From Mixophyes australis (Eukaryota > Chordata > Amphibia > Anura > Limnodynastidae): a stretch of DNA of 64,000 nt. The notes below the pieces were generated by a model. That model worked only from the letters and a program-made list of their open reading frames with translations, was not told where the DNA came from and did no database searches. Every line of letters starts with the position of its first letter. Within the stretch, counting starts at the first letter, position 1. Position numbers and translations under genes: made by a program. This document shows, one piece after another, positions 35,905 to 47,086 of the stretch. Where the stretch lies: positions 89,479,418-89,543,417 of the forward strand of contig JAVHZZ010000003.1 of NCBI GenBank assembly GCA_036250195.1. The letters are read 5' to 3'.

Positions 35905-36340
35905 TGTTATACATTTAGCACTATTGTTTTATATATGCATTTAATTCTGAGTAGACGCCATCTAGTGGCCAGCCTAGTATCAGCTTAACTGAACACTCGG
36001 GCCTCCATAGTTAGTTATCAGTGCACATTGGATAAATGACAGCAGGTCACCACCTTAATTCTAAAATGTTGTCAGAGATGCAGTATATTCTCCCCTCAGC
36101 ACAACTTTGACGGTAAGAATTTCAAGTTATGCATTTATGCCATGTTTTCAGACCATTATATTTGGTTATATCGTAAATGCATTTTATCATTTGTATTACA
36201 GTTTTACCACTTGATCTCACATGTTCCTTACTACTAAAATAAACACCATTCTTCAGATCAAAAGTGGGAGTGGTTTTGCTATCTGTCTGATTATACTCAG
36301 GCCATAGGGAAGTTTATAGTGAAGTCAGAACAGTAAAATA
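35905..36340 (+). repeat. Probable 5' LTR of the BEL/Pao remnant
   Basis: Starts TGTTATACATTTAGC and has AATAAACACC at about 36238, before the BEL-type coding remnant. The right border was not fixed. Confidence 0.4.
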
Positions 36341-36589
36341 TTTACTGTCAGAAAGTGGGACACATATATTCTGATTAACAGACCTGTTACAGTGTCAGCT
36401 CAATTATCTGCACATGACAGGACAGCAGTTTCAACACAGTCTGCAACAGTGGCCACTCAGCAATATGAGTACCAGCATTTCACTTCACAGAAACCTACAC
36501 ATTGTCAGTTCAGCCATCTGGATACAGCAATACAGCAGTCCCTGCATAGTCAAACACAAACTTAATGGAGCCAACACCCTGACTTCTCA

Positions 36590-36980
36590 GAAAGATTTAG
36601 AGAACTGAGTGACTTATTAATGGAGCTTCAAGTAGCCAAGTCTGAAGGAGACTTACCGGGACTTGCCTCCCTTGACTCAGTCAGAGGCATTAATAACATA
36701 GTACAAAAGCTACCTTACAATCTGCAGGAATAATGAGTCAGCCCTTGCTCTAAATGCAAACAGCAGAACAAGGTGCCACTTCCCTCATTATGTTCTTTGG
36801 TGGTCTTTGTACACCAGCTAGCTAAGACCAAAAATGATCCTAGTTTTGCCTTTTCCCTGTCAAGTGGTACCCCAATGTTACCTAACCCACACAAAACATC
36901 AATCACAGTTCACAAGACTAACGTACATTCTCCAGATTCCTTCCACAGGTCTGCCAGATACATCAACCAATAGACTAGAG
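36590..36980 (+). pseudogene. BEL/Pao gag, partial
   Basis: Blocks LSDLLMELQVAKSEGDLPG, RGINNIVQKLPYNLQE and VFVHQLAKTKNDPSFAFSL match the mid-gag region of BEL/Pao elements. They fall in more than one frame and are followed by the inserted solo LTR. Confidence 0.72.
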
Positions 36981-37086
36981 ACTAAGATACTGGTAAACAG
37001 TGTCCTCTGCATCCTCTCCTGAAATGCAGCAACTTCAGAGAGAATTACAAAGCCTTCCTACAAAAAAATTACAACAGCTACAAGTG

Positions 37087-37851
37087 TGTTAGGAACTCCT
37101 TCAGCCAGTACAGCAAAACCCAGAGTCTGCTCTGAAGTCTGGTGTTCACTGTTGCCCCTAGTGGTGGGGACAGACTTGGCTGCAGACACACAGAGGGTCG
37201 AGAGATGCGTACCGGCTAAGGAGAACCCAGGAATAGAGTGTTATGATAGACAGCAGCGTGGGGTCCAGGCCAGAATCGGTGCTGGCAGCAGACAACGTAG
37301 CCAGAGAACAAACCAAGGTCAGGGGTCACAGGCGCAGGTTCAGAATCCAGGGACAGGCGTAAGATCAGGGTCACTAGCAAAGGTTCAGAATCCAGGTTAA
37401 GGCAATAGATCAGGGTCAGAAGCACAGGTTCAGAGTCCAGGAACAGGCAAGGGTCATACACGGGTAATCAATCTTAGGTTTAAACACCAAACACAGGAAC
37501 AAGGTAGCAGGCAGCAGTACTAAAACAGGACGCTATAACCGTCAGGAAGGCTAAGCCCTCCCCACCTTTAACACTGTAGCCAACCAATCAGGACAATGCC
37601 CTGCAACAAGACACAGGTTAGGTTAATTATAATAAAGAACCTAATTATCCAGCAGGCTATAGTGCGCGTGCCCGGCAGTACTGAGTGGCCGTGGAGCGAA
37701 AGCAGAGATTTCGGTGTCCGGCCTTTGCCCTGGCAATGGTCGGAGCCGTGAAACAGGAAGTGGCGTCCCGGTCGTCATAGCGACGGCCGGGACGCCAGAG
37801 GGAGCAGGAACTGAGTCGTGGCGGGGCCCATAGCCGCCTCGGCTCGTGACA
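37087..37851 (-). mobile_element. Solo gypsy LTR inside the BEL remnant
   Basis: 765 bp, TGTTAGGAACTCC to GGCTCGTGACA on the plus strand; probable sense strand minus (TGTCACGAGCC). Flanks AAGTG and ATGTG form a 4-of-5 target duplication. Shares GGCTAAGCCCTCCC and CATAGCGACGGCCG-type blocks with LTR-B at 30603. Confidence 0.75.
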
Positions 37852-38865
37852 ATGTGCTGCTCTTTTTCATCCCACTTTGCCGAGGACTGTAAGTTCAGTA
37901 TCAACTGCACAGAATGCACCAGCAAAGATCACAAGACAGCTTTACACCCTAGGCCTTCACCACTACACTATGACTGTGTACTACACAGTCATAGTGACAC
38001 TAAGCATGGCGAAGAGCACAGTGGAGAGGGAAGAAACACCATTGCAGTCATACCAGAGATTGCTTCACAATGGCCCAAAGTCTGCAAAGAAGCCATAAGT
38101 GGCACATCTGGTTCCAAAATCTATTTAGTCACAGTCTAACTAGAGAGCAAGCCAGACAATGTTGTCAAACTTTATGCAACCCTAGATGATCAAAGTAACA
38201 AGTCTTTAGCCAGATCACTTCTTTTGAGATCTTTAGTATCAAAGGTCCCAATACTCCTTACTCATTAAAGACCTACAGAGGGAGTTTTGAGACAACAAAG
38301 AGGAGATCTATTGGCTATCAAGTCAAGTCCATGGACAGAAAGACATGCTTTCCCTCACCAACTATCACTGGGTGCAACCAGATCCAAGATAATAGATTTG
38401 AAATTCCTACACAAGACATCATGCACATTTGAAACATAAAGTACATCTTATATGAGATAATTCTTCTCAAAGGGAGAGATATTTTAAGGGTCCACAAAGT
38501 CAGAAGTCAGATCAATGGTCCGCACAATGCACCTAATGCTCGATGGCTAAGAGACACCAACTTCTGTTAACAACATGCATACCCATACATTAGAAAATGG
38601 ATGTCCTTCTCTTTTCCAGCCATGTCACAATCGCTTTCTCATAAAAGAAATGCCACACTGTCCTGTCATAGACTCCTCTAATGACAACCACGTCTGTGAC
38701 AACTACCAAGATTGTCTAGGTTACACAGTATTCCAAAGAACAAAGAAGGATGATCATGTGGCAATGTCTATTGAGGACAATTGTTTGCAGTATATCACCC
38801 AAAGAAATCAGGTCAGATCAGAGTTGTGTTTGATTCCAGTGCCAAGTTTGAAGGTGTCTCTTTAA
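37852..38865 (+). pseudogene. BEL/Pao gag end, protease and linker
   Basis: A Cys/His array (CCSFSSHFAEDCKFSINC and CTECTSKDHKTALHP), then a protease-like block with LDDQSNKSLA (active-site region at about 38182-38205). The next block, CPSLFQPCHNRFLIKEMPHCP and CLGYTVFQRTKKDDHVAMSIED, is typical of the BEL segment before reverse transcriptase. Stops occur after SKIYLVTV and elsewhere. Confidence 0.72.
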
Positions 38866-38867
38866 AT

Positions 38868-39208
38868 GATCATCATCACCAGTTATTTATATAGCGCCAC
38901 TGATTCCGCAGCGCTGTACAGAGAACACATTCACATCGGTCCCTGCCCCATTGGAGCTTACAGTTTAAATTCCCTAACATACACACACATAGACAGAAAG
39001 AGAGCGAGAGACTAAGGTCAATTTGATAGCAGCCAATTAACCTACCAGTATGTATGTTTGTTTTTTGGAGTGTGGGAGGAAACAGGAGCACCCGGAGGAA
39101 ACCCACGCAAACACGGGAAGAACAAAAAAACTCAACACAGATAAGGCCATGGTCGGGAATCCAACTCATGGGCTGTGAGGCAGAAGTGCTAACCACTGAG
39201 CCACCGTG
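38868..39208 (-). mobile_element. tRNA-derived SINE
   Basis: On the minus strand it begins CACGGTGGCTCAGTGGTTAG, fitting an RNA polymerase III A box, with TTGGATTCCCGACC in B-box position. A central part with CGTGTTTGCGTGGGTTTCC follows, then a tail GGCGCTATATAAATAACTGG and GATGATGAT like an L2 3' end. A second copy is at 51637-51918. It has inserted between the BEL linker and reverse transcriptase. Confidence 0.8.
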
Positions 39209-39396
39209 ATGTTCTCTTGTCAGGACCAGACCATAGCAACAAACTTCTTAGAGTACTCATCAGCTTCCAGAATGACATTATCATCTTCACTGCTGATATT
39301 CAACAAATGTTCCATTGCTTCCTCTTGAGGACAAAGGACAGGAAATTCTTAAGATTTCTTTGGTTCGGAGGTAACAAACCTTCAAAAGACATTGCA
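39206..39396 (+). pseudogene. BEL/Pao reverse transcriptase, start only
   Basis: GPDHSNKLLRVLISF, then ADIQQMFHCFLLRTKDRKF and FLRFLWFGGNKPSKDI. The first catalytic Asp of reverse transcriptase lies in the ADIQQMF block. The reading is cut at about 39396 by mariner-like sequence. Confidence 0.78.
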
Positions 39397-39721
39397 GAGG
39401 ACCTCACCTGATCTAAGTCCACCAGACTTTTATCTATAGGGAGCAGCAAAATCTGCAATGTATCAAGATCATCCACACACACTGGATGACTTCAAAGCAG
39501 CGATAACACCATTCATTCAGTATTTTTCAAGCTAGCAACTGATAGAGGTGTTTAGAAACAAAATAAAAAGGATCCAAGCCTGTCTTGATGCTAACGTGGG
39601 TCATCTTCAACATTGCTTATAATTATCATTTGTGTTTACATCATGTATTATACATTGTATATTGAAACATGTGTGTTAATAAATATACATAAGTGCACGG
39701 TGACTTTCCGAACACCCTGTA
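39397..39721 (+). mobile_element. 3' end of a mariner-like element
   Basis: Transposase remnant with SPDLSPPDFYL (third catalytic acid region), GAAKSAMYQDHPHTLDDF, then FRNKIKRIQACLDANVGH to a stop near 39620; two in-frame stops show it is dead. The DNA ends GACTTTCCGAACACCCTG followed by TA, which reads inward as CAGGGTGTTCGGAAAGTC, a typical terminal repeat beside a TA target. The 5' half is absent. Confidence 0.72.
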
Positions 39722-40023
39722 GTATTAGGCTATGTTTGCAGCGAGGCCAGATGATTCTATGTTTATATCAACAATCGGGTACTACGGATCAGGAGATCCA
39801 CAAATCCACAGTGCCACTATGTATCAACTGCTCACAATGCTGCAGGCCATGCTAAAAGAGCCAGTCTCCTTAAAGACACGTCATTGCTCACAGTACCTGA
39901 ATTCTTGTGCAAAGAAGATTGAACCCAGACCCTGCCAGGTTCATCAAATATTTTCTTGATGGTAACCATGAAGTTGGTACAATTATATAGTTAGTGATCA
40001 TTTACTTCCCAAAAGGGGGAGGC
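39722..40023. other. Unassigned sequence
   Basis: An open stretch at 39732-39959 (75 residues) has no resemblance I can name. Confidence 0.4.
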
Positions 40024-40254
40024 CTAGGCAAGAGCCTGCCCAAAAAGGAGAGAAATAATGTATGCAACTTTAGATTTTTCAGAAGGGAAATTGCCTGGGA
40101 GCAACGCAAATTGTATTGCACATTGGTTTAAAAATCCTCTGCATAATTTAGGGTAGTCATCAAACTTAGGTGGTTTAGGTATGCGCAAATGAGTATTAGC
40201 CACAGCAGGAGGTGCAGGTTCAGTGGAAGTAGTAGGTTGCCTAAAATCCACCAA
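40024..40254 (-). pseudogene. Gypsy gag fragment
   Basis: [22 protein letters not shown] and [15 protein letters not shown] match the gag region at 10346-10746. It keeps the intact FALLPGNFPSEKS block lost there. 76 residues remain, with the rest of the element missing downstream. Confidence 0.8.
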
Positions 40255-41100
40255 GGTACCCTGGATGGTATCTATGCGCTTAGATTAAACCCAGTAAAAA
40301 TTGTACTTTTGATTATCTGTCCTGCCTACCAGGTGTTACAGTAGATCCCTGGGAGAGGGATTATCTGCAGAATCTATTATATGGTCAGAGTAAACTGTAA
40401 TGATCTGAAAGTTAGGATTCCTTGTGTTAACCTAGATTGGCGCTGGCTGACCAGGGGTGTGGAGTCTAATGGATTCCCAGGTATTCACCAAGAACCACTG
40501 CAAGAGAACATGAGCTTAGCTGCTGAGAACTTGTAGGTCGCAGTCCCATGACCTGCCACTAGGTTTAACACATGGTACTAGACAAATTAGGAAAGGAAAG
40601 CAACTGACAGCAATCAGAGTAGCTGAGTCTGAATTGCTACAGGAATGGTTAATAAAGTAATAGGTAATGGTGGCAGGTGGAGTGTCAGAACAAGCTGGGG
40701 TCTGGTACACAACCGGACAATGGGGTACAGAGTCAGGAGACAATGGATAGTAAGAACGGAGCCGGAGTCTATTACACAGGAGTGCAATGCGGTAGCAGAA
40801 TCAGGAGGCAGATGGAGTGTCAGGACAAAGCCAGGGTCTGGTACACAAGTGGTCAATGAACAGGATAATAACTTGAGGAACGAGAGCACAGGACCTGAAC
40901 AAGGACTGGGAGTCAGATAAACTGAGACACTTTTTGTTCTGACACTGCTAAAGTGTCAGTGAGCTTTATATACTCAGCAAAAAGGCTATGCCGACTCCAG
41001 TCACGATCATGTGACCGTCCGAACCAGGAAGTGCTGAGTTCTACACAGAGGCAGATGAAATCAGCAGCACAGAAGTGTGGAGCAGGTTAGTTTGGGACTC
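40255..41100 (-). repeat. Probable gypsy leader and 5' LTR
   Basis: Upstream of the gag fragment on the minus strand. 40424 (TGTTAACC on the plus strand) is a candidate LTR border. The interior has the GTCTGGTACACA and GGAGTGCAATG-type imperfect repeats seen in the gypsy LTR at 37087. Ends are not fixed. Confidence 0.35.
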
Positions 41101-41189
41101 ATAAGTGGGGAGCAGCATGGGAAAGGTCTTGTAGGTGAGAGTGAGATGTGGTTACCAGAGACAAAACAAGGCGCAGATCAGAGGTAGAT

Positions 41190-42595
41190 CTAAGAGTACG
41201 AGAGGGGGAGTATTTTGATATGAGATTTGATATTTATGAAGGGGTGGTTTTGTTGAGGGCATTGTAGGCAACGGGGAGTAATTTTAATTGAATTCTGGAG
41301 GACACAATGAGCCAGTGTAGGAATTTGCAAAGTGATGCAGCAGATTTTGAGCAGTGAGTGAGTAAGATCAGTCTGCAGCATCATTTAGGATGGATTGAAG
41401 TGTGGATATATGTGTGTCAGGAATTCCAGATAGCAAGAGGTTGCAGTAGTCAAGAAGGGAGATGATGAGGGAATGGTAACATGTCGAGTAAGTGGTTTAT
41501 TCTGGTAATGTTTTTAAGGCAGAGTCGATAAGACTGGGATAGAGTCTGGATGTGAGGAATAAAGCAGAGTGCGGAGTAAAGTGTAACACCAAGGCAGCGG
41601 GACATTCATATGGAGATAGCTGAAAGGCAATTGGTTACACGAGCTAGTACAGAAAGGGAAAGGTCAGGGGAAGAGATATAGATTTTGGTGTCATCAGAGT
41701 AGAGATGGTACTGGAGGCCCAATGAGCGAAGTGAAGAGGTAAATAATGAAAACATAAAGGGCCACAAACAGGCAAAAACAGAGCCTTGTGGGACCAACAT
41801 AGAAAGTGGAAGTGGAGGGGAGGATGTGCCAAAAGTAGAAATACTTATGGAGCAGATTGATAGTTAGGAAGTGAAGCAGGAATGAACTGTGTCAGAAAGG
41901 CCAATGGATTGAAGGGTGTGTAGGATAAGAGTGTGATCACCAGTGTTAAAAGCAGCAGAGGGATCCACGAGAATGAGAACGGAGAAGAAATTATCCTTAA
42001 ATTTTGCAGGAAGTAGTGCATTAAACACTTTTGTGAGAGCAGTTTCAGTAGAATTTTGGGGATGGATTGCAGAGAGTCAAAATGGAGTGAGAGGAGAGAG
42101 CATGAGATAGTCATTTTGTACACTAATTGCTCAAGTAGTTTGGAGGCAAAGGGGAGGATAGAAATAGGGTGGTAGTTGGAGAGAGGCTGGATTGAGAGAT
42201 GGTTTCTTTAGAATTGGTAAGATGGGCGGATATTTAAAGGAGAATGGAAATGTGCCAGTGGAGAGAGACAAGTTGAAGAGGTGAGCAGTGGAGAAGAGGA
42301 AGTGGGATAGTTGGGAGAGAAAAGAATCAAAGGGGACAGGTTGAAGGGTGAGATGATGAGATGAGTGTAGAGACTTTGACTTCAGGTACTGGAGAGAATG
42401 AATTAAGGGTGGATTGAGGAGTATAGGTGAAGGTGGGCAGAGTGGGTGAAGTGTGTGGAAATTGGTATGAGGAAATATATTGTCGAATGGTGTCAATTTT
42501 GACATTGAGATAGGTGGCAAAATCATAGAATCTGAGGGAGGATGGGGAGGGGGTGCAGATGGGCAGATAAATGAGTCGAAGGTGAAAAAAGGCAA
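41190..42595 (-). pseudogene. L2 reverse transcriptase
   Basis: From 42595 downward: LSQLSHFLFSTAHLFNLSL and PPILPILKKPSLNP-type fingers, MLVPQGSVFA, then QYHLYSDDTKIYISSPDLS with the two catalytic Asp residues, and TLQSILND-type C-terminal blocks. Reading needs several frame changes and crosses stops, so no active enzyme is made. The family is normally one large ORF of endonuclease plus reverse transcriptase. Confidence 0.8.
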
Positions 42596-42620
42596 TGTGA
42601 GTTAGAAGGGGTTGGGTACT

Positions 42621-42929
42621 TGTTAACGGGGACGAGAACCCAGACACGCTTCACACCTACATGAAAATTCCGATTGCAGGAAAAAAGGCAATCTAAACAG
42701 ACTTACCTCAAAACCGAAGATCTAGCTTTCCGACGGCAGCAGATGCAGACACTCCGTTGAGGCAGCTGTCCAGCACTTCACTTTGGCATCAGTGCATCGT
42801 ACATTAATGTTAATTTAAAGTGGCAATGTCTGGACCCTGGTAAGTCTGTTTAGATTGTCTTCGTTTTTTCCTGCAATCAGAATTTTCATGTAGGTGTGAA
42901 GCGTGTCTGGGTTCTTGTCCCCATTAACA
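42621..42929. mobile_element. MITE with ~66-bp terminal inverted repeats
   Basis: Starts TGTTAACGGGGACGAGAACC and ends in the inverted form GGTTCTTGTCCCCATTAACA. Arms stay matched through CACACCTACATGAAAATTC and GATTGCAGGAAAAAA with about three mismatches. If TTAA at each end is the target duplication, the element would be piggyBac-like; the symmetry of the outer bases leaves this open. Confidence 0.82.
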
Positions 42930-42962
42930 CGATTACCACTGGTTAGAAGATTGGGGGGGAAG

Positions 42963-43070
42963 GGGGGGTAAGTATATCAAATAGCGATTTTTGCAAATTA
43001 CTGATATCCGGTAACTTTGCATGCTAAATCTAAAGCAGCAATGGCTTTAAAGACAAAACTTGCCTTTAAT
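42963..43070 (+). mobile_element. Half copy of the 193-bp palindromic MITE
   Basis: Matches the left half of 25690-25882 (AATAGCGATTTTTGCAAAT, GCAATGGCTTTAAAG). The right half is missing. Confidence 0.65.
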
Positions 43071-43089
43071 GTATGTTTGTTTGGCAATT

Positions 43090-43393
43090 GAGAGGGCAGT
43101 GCTCTAACATTAAATACAAATAATTTAGAGTGGAAGAAATCAGGATAGAAACGAGATTTCCTCCAGTGGCACTCTGCAGTGCAGGAGCACTTTTGCAGGT
43201 AGTGGGTCTGTTTGGTGTACCAAGGTTGGAGTTTGGATCGTTGGATCTGTATGTGGTAGCTGAAGCTGCATTTTATTGTAGAAAGAGGTGGCCTTATCAG
43301 AGTAGGGCAATGCAGACATAGGAGAAAATAGTTATTTTGGGGCCAATAGAATTGAATTGGGTTAAGAATACATAGGTGTTGTTGTGTACGTGT
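43090..43393 (-). pseudogene. L2 linker between endonuclease and reverse transcriptase
   Basis: KQTHYLQKCSCTAECHWRKSRFYPDFF resembles the conserved WRKS region between the two domains in L2/CR1 elements. Flanked by MITEs on one side and a solo LTR on the other. Confidence 0.6.
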
Positions 43394-43786
43394 TGTGATA
43401 AAGTACGGCAAACACTGCACTACTGAATCAATCTTTCTGTTTATTTGGCAAGTGTTGGGATAGCATAAACAGCAATTATCATCACAATTTCTCCCTCAAC
43501 CCTACGTCAAGCTAAACAGTAGTTTCCTCACTACTAGCCGTCCACTTACTGGCGTCAGTGGGCCCAGCCCACAAATTCAAACTGTGTTTTTTTTATCCTC
43601 CCTAGCACTACAAACGAATCACAACCCAACAAACCAATTACTACACCCATGTTTTACATCTGTGTGTGTGTTTGTGCTAGAAGAAGAACCCAGATGGAAT
43701 TTAACCCTGTCTGTAGCCTGCTTCTGCAGACTAGCTGTACCTGTTTCCCTATAGGAGAGGTGTGGCAAATAAGTCTCTTTGTCACA
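43394..43786. mobile_element. Possible solo LTR in the L2 element
   Basis: TGTGATAAAG to CTTTGTCACA, 393 bp, with GTGT on both sides (43390-43393 and 43787-43790). It separates the endonuclease from the linker region of the L2 element, which supports an insertion. The 4-bp duplication is short, so an alternative is a small inverted-repeat element. Confidence 0.5.
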
Positions 43787-44834
43787 GTGTGGATTTGGGT
43801 GCAGGGGGGAGGGCATGAGGTAAGGTAGGGCTGAAGGAAAGGAGGTTGTGGTCAGAGAGTGGGAATGCTAAGTTGGTGGAGCTGTAGTGGGAGAAGACAA
43901 GGTCAAGGTAGTGTCCATCACAGCGGGTTGGAGATGGTGGTCCACTGGGAGAGACTAAAGGAGGAAGTAAGTGAAAGAAGTTTAGTGGTAGAAGACACAG
44001 TGGAATTATCAATAGGAATGTTGAATCGACTGATAGTAGGCATTTCAAAGGATAGGAAAGAAGTAAACCAGGTTGCAAAATTTTCAAGGAATTGTTAAAC
44101 TTGACCTGGGGGACGATAAATGACAGCAACACGAAGGTGGAGAGAAAAAAGTAGTCGATTAGAGTGGACTTTAAAGAAGATAATGAGAGGGATGGTTCAG
44201 AGGGTATGACTTGTAAGGTGCAACTTAGAGAAGTAAAATGACTACTCCACTAACTTGTCTGTTGAAATGAATAGATCATGAATGGATGCAAGTTTGTTAG
44301 AAACAGATCCGGAGTTCCATAGTGCACAGGAGAAGGGAAGAGAGGGTACTAGAGATATGTGGATTAGGATTGCGGATTGCGAGTACAGGGAGGTGGTAAA
44401 AGTTTAGGATGGAGCGATGAGCCTGAGCAGAGAGTGGGGTTTGGACAGGGTCCAGGGTAACGTGCGATGTTACAAGCAGCCATGAAAAGGAGTAGGGTGA
44501 AGAAGTGGCCATGCAAAGAGGAATTGTGGGTGTGAGGTTTATTTCTGTTTATGTAAGCTGGTGAGTGTGGTGAGAGCAGGAGACAAAACACTTCATGTGT
44601 GCAGACTAGTGAAGAGGGAAGTAGTGAAGGGGAAATCATAATAGGGGTGGGAGAAAGAGGATGATGGAGAAACAAGAGGAGTTTGTAGAGAAGGGCAGTG
44701 ATAGTAAATAGGGGAGAGTGTAAGTTGAGTAGGTGCATGATGGAGAGGTGTGAGAGATGTGAATGAATGTGTATTAGGTGGGGTAGGTAATGAGTGAGTG
44801 GAAAGGAACAATTGATCCAAATTGTGCAGGCCAA
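43787..44834 (-). pseudogene. L2 5' region and endonuclease
   Basis: Minus-strand frames: a Ser/Leu/His-rich N-terminal region (44364-44834) ending in ARYPGPCPNP, which sits where L2 elements often have a 2A-like NPGP peptide. Then SNKLASIHDLFISTDK (start of endonuclease, about 44250), CDGHYLDLVF and LSDHNLLSF (end of endonuclease). Stops and frame shifts are frequent. Confidence 0.65.
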
Positions 44835-44860
44835 TGGAAGAGGTGAAAGGTGCTTTAGCG

Positions 44861-46909
44861 CCCCCTAGCTGGGGTTATTATAGTAGGTAGTTTCTGTAGT
44901 TCTGACATGACAAAGTCCAGGATTGAACAAAAGATACAATGCTATTTTTACTTTTTCTACAGTAATACAACAGACTATAAGAATGCACACTTTAAAAAAT
45001 AGGTCCGTGGATCACAAGTGTCAATAGGAGTTCCAGCAAAGTTTCCCATTCACCTTAGTCATGCTACAGTTCTACAGTTGTACACAGAAGGTTCAGAAAG
45101 TCCTGTTATCTTGCTGTTCCCAGAGGCTTGACCAACACTCCCCTAGCGAGGTATCAGTCTCCCCACTCCTGTGTGTGGACCAATTTACCTATAGCCAGGC
45201 GAGTATCCCCAATGGAGGGAGGTAAGGACAAGTCCCCAGATGGAGCAACAGCTTCCTTCCCAAGATACAGGAGAACGAGGATCACCAGGTCTGCTGGTAG
45301 ACTACAGAAACTCAACACCAGTCAACCCTTCACCTTCCAGGAAATCAGTTTTTAGAAAATACACACATACCCCAACTCCCCTGAAGTGGCTCCTTATATC
45401 CATGGTCAAATTCACACTGTGTTTTCCCATCACCTGGGAAAACCCCTGGGTCTCTCCGTCTTAAACATTGGTGGGTGCTGGACCAATGGGTTGGAGTGGT
45501 AGTGGAGATGAGTCAGCCTTCCACAGTTTCTTGCCTGCTGTGTGCCTGTCACAATGTCTGGGCCAGTCCTTTGGAAGACCATGGATAATCCCTGGCTTTC
45601 CCCATCTCCAGATCTTAGATAGCACCCACTCCCCCATATATCTGCAATAAGCCTTTACCCTATCTGCAGGGTGAAATTTAAGAACTGGTTATGGAGTGAC
45701 AGTGTAATCCTGTAAATTGACAGGCCGGTGGAAGGTGATATATTTGGAGCGTGACCCTGTCCCATCACAAGATTCTATCTCAGATTTGTCCACAAACCCT
45801 AGCCTTTTAATGTTGTAAGTAACACAAGTACATCCAGAGTTCCTTAATCATTTATTCTTTTGTTTTACATATATGCAGAAAAATACTGGAAATATACTGT
45901 AGTCCTGTAGTCTTAGATTAGTAAAATACTTAATGATCTCAAAGGAAATCCAACAGGAAAAGCATGAAATAATGTTGTGCAATATGATTCAGTTTTAATG
46001 TAAACCTCTTTGTACCATAAGAATATAAAAGCTAAAGTATTTCACTTTATGCTGATACAGATCTAGAATCGGCATGAATATAATTCAGCTAGCTAACCAC
46101 AGAGATTGAGATAATGACAATAAGCCAAGGACATAACCTTACCCTGACACACGACAGTGAGTGCTCGAGTACAGGGAAAGGAAACTTGAGATGTATTATA
46201 TGCGCAGAGACAGCTTGTACACAAAACAGCTGCAGATCAGCAGAGAATAAGCATATTCAGATGCAAATATATGCAAAATGAAAGTTGTTTTATTAAGATT
46301 ATACAGAAAACAAGGAAAAGTTTCTATTATTTCTTTACACAAATACTTTTTCATTTATTATCCATTTGTTTAATGACACAGAACAAGACAGAAAACTTTA
46401 TTGGGATGTTTGCAATGGATCACCCGAAACCATTAACAATACCTAAAGTTTGCACAGTGTTAGTTTAGTGCAGATCCTGGGAGTATGAGATAATTAGATG
46501 TCCCAGTAGTCTGGAGAAAGTAGAGGAACAATTGATTTCTTCTTCTTATGAATGGTACAGTCACAGTTATTACCACTGGAAAGTCTATACAATCAATTCC
46601 AAAGACAATTATGTCTTAAATCATTTCTTCTGATCAACATTGTGGTAATTAACATCATCCTATTTATATAAATATCATGCATTTTTTCTGGAAAAAAAAT
46701 GTACGATTAACAACTGTATTACTTTTTATTCTTCTCAAATAAATCAACCAATATAAAACTCTCATAACCTTAAACTAAAATATTACATCTGCTTTAGGGT
46801 GTGAGATTAGTTTCAACTTACTCTAAAGTATCAGCATACTTGTATTATGAAGTAAATAATTTTGAAGTGGGGTTTGGTTGTTCCTTTTTAAGGAAGTAGT
46901 TAACACCAA
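44861..46909. other. Unassigned sequence
   Basis: 44903-45775 begins TGACATGACAAAG and ends CCCATCACA, so it could be an LTR on the minus strand, but flanking repeats (AGTTC, AGATT) do not match well. The rest is AT-rich background. Confidence 0.4.
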
Positions 46910-47086
46910 GGAGTCTATTTACCAATCTGCGGGTTTGAAAAAGTGTAGATGTTGCCTATAGCAACCAATCAGATTCTAGCTGTCATTTAATTGAATGTAT
47001 TAAATAAATGATAACTAGAATCTGATTGCTTGCTATAGGCAACATCTCCAATTTTTCAAGCCCACAGTTTATTAAATATACCCCAG
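46910..47086. mobile_element. Palindromic MITE with GTTGCCTATAGCAACC core
   Basis: Left arm GATGTTGCCTATAGCAACC, AATCAGATTCTAG and right arm CTAGAATCTGATTGC, TGCTATAGGCAACATC form a long inverted repeat; outer parts (TTTGAAAAAGTG, AATTTTTCAAGCCC) also pair. This core type is widespread in frog DNA. Confidence 0.78.

Larger units (their letters stand above)
36379..39396 (+). mobile_element. BEL/Pao retrotransposon remnant
   Basis: Plus-strand fragments in the expected order: gag (about 36590-36980), gag zinc-binding region and aspartic protease (about 37852-38400), connecting region (about 38570-38860), and reverse transcriptase start (39206-39396). A solo LTR (37087-37851) and a SINE (38868-39208) interrupt it, and a mariner-like end replaces everything after 39396. 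No 3' LTR or integrase was found. Many stops. Confidence 0.78.
41101..44860 (-). mobile_element. L2-type LINE with three nested insertions
   Basis: Minus-strand reading in the order: 5' region with a degenerate NPGP-like motif, endonuclease (SDHN at 43845-43858), linker (CHWRKSRFYPDFF, about 43120-43250), reverse transcriptase (VPQGSVF and YSDDTK, the catalytic box at 41690-41701), and a C-terminal part to about 41100. Two MITEs and a solo LTR split it. Many stops and frame shifts. Confidence 0.82.

Noticed and set aside
38868..39208. A tRNA gene, from A- and B-box-like sequence
   Set aside because: The cloverleaf is not maintained, and the body and tail are those of a SINE with a second copy at 51637-51918.
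44903..45775. A further solo LTR (TGACATGACAAAG to CCCATCACA)
   Set aside because: Flanking bases match poorly (AGTTC and AGATT) and no partner LTR is present, so it was not called.
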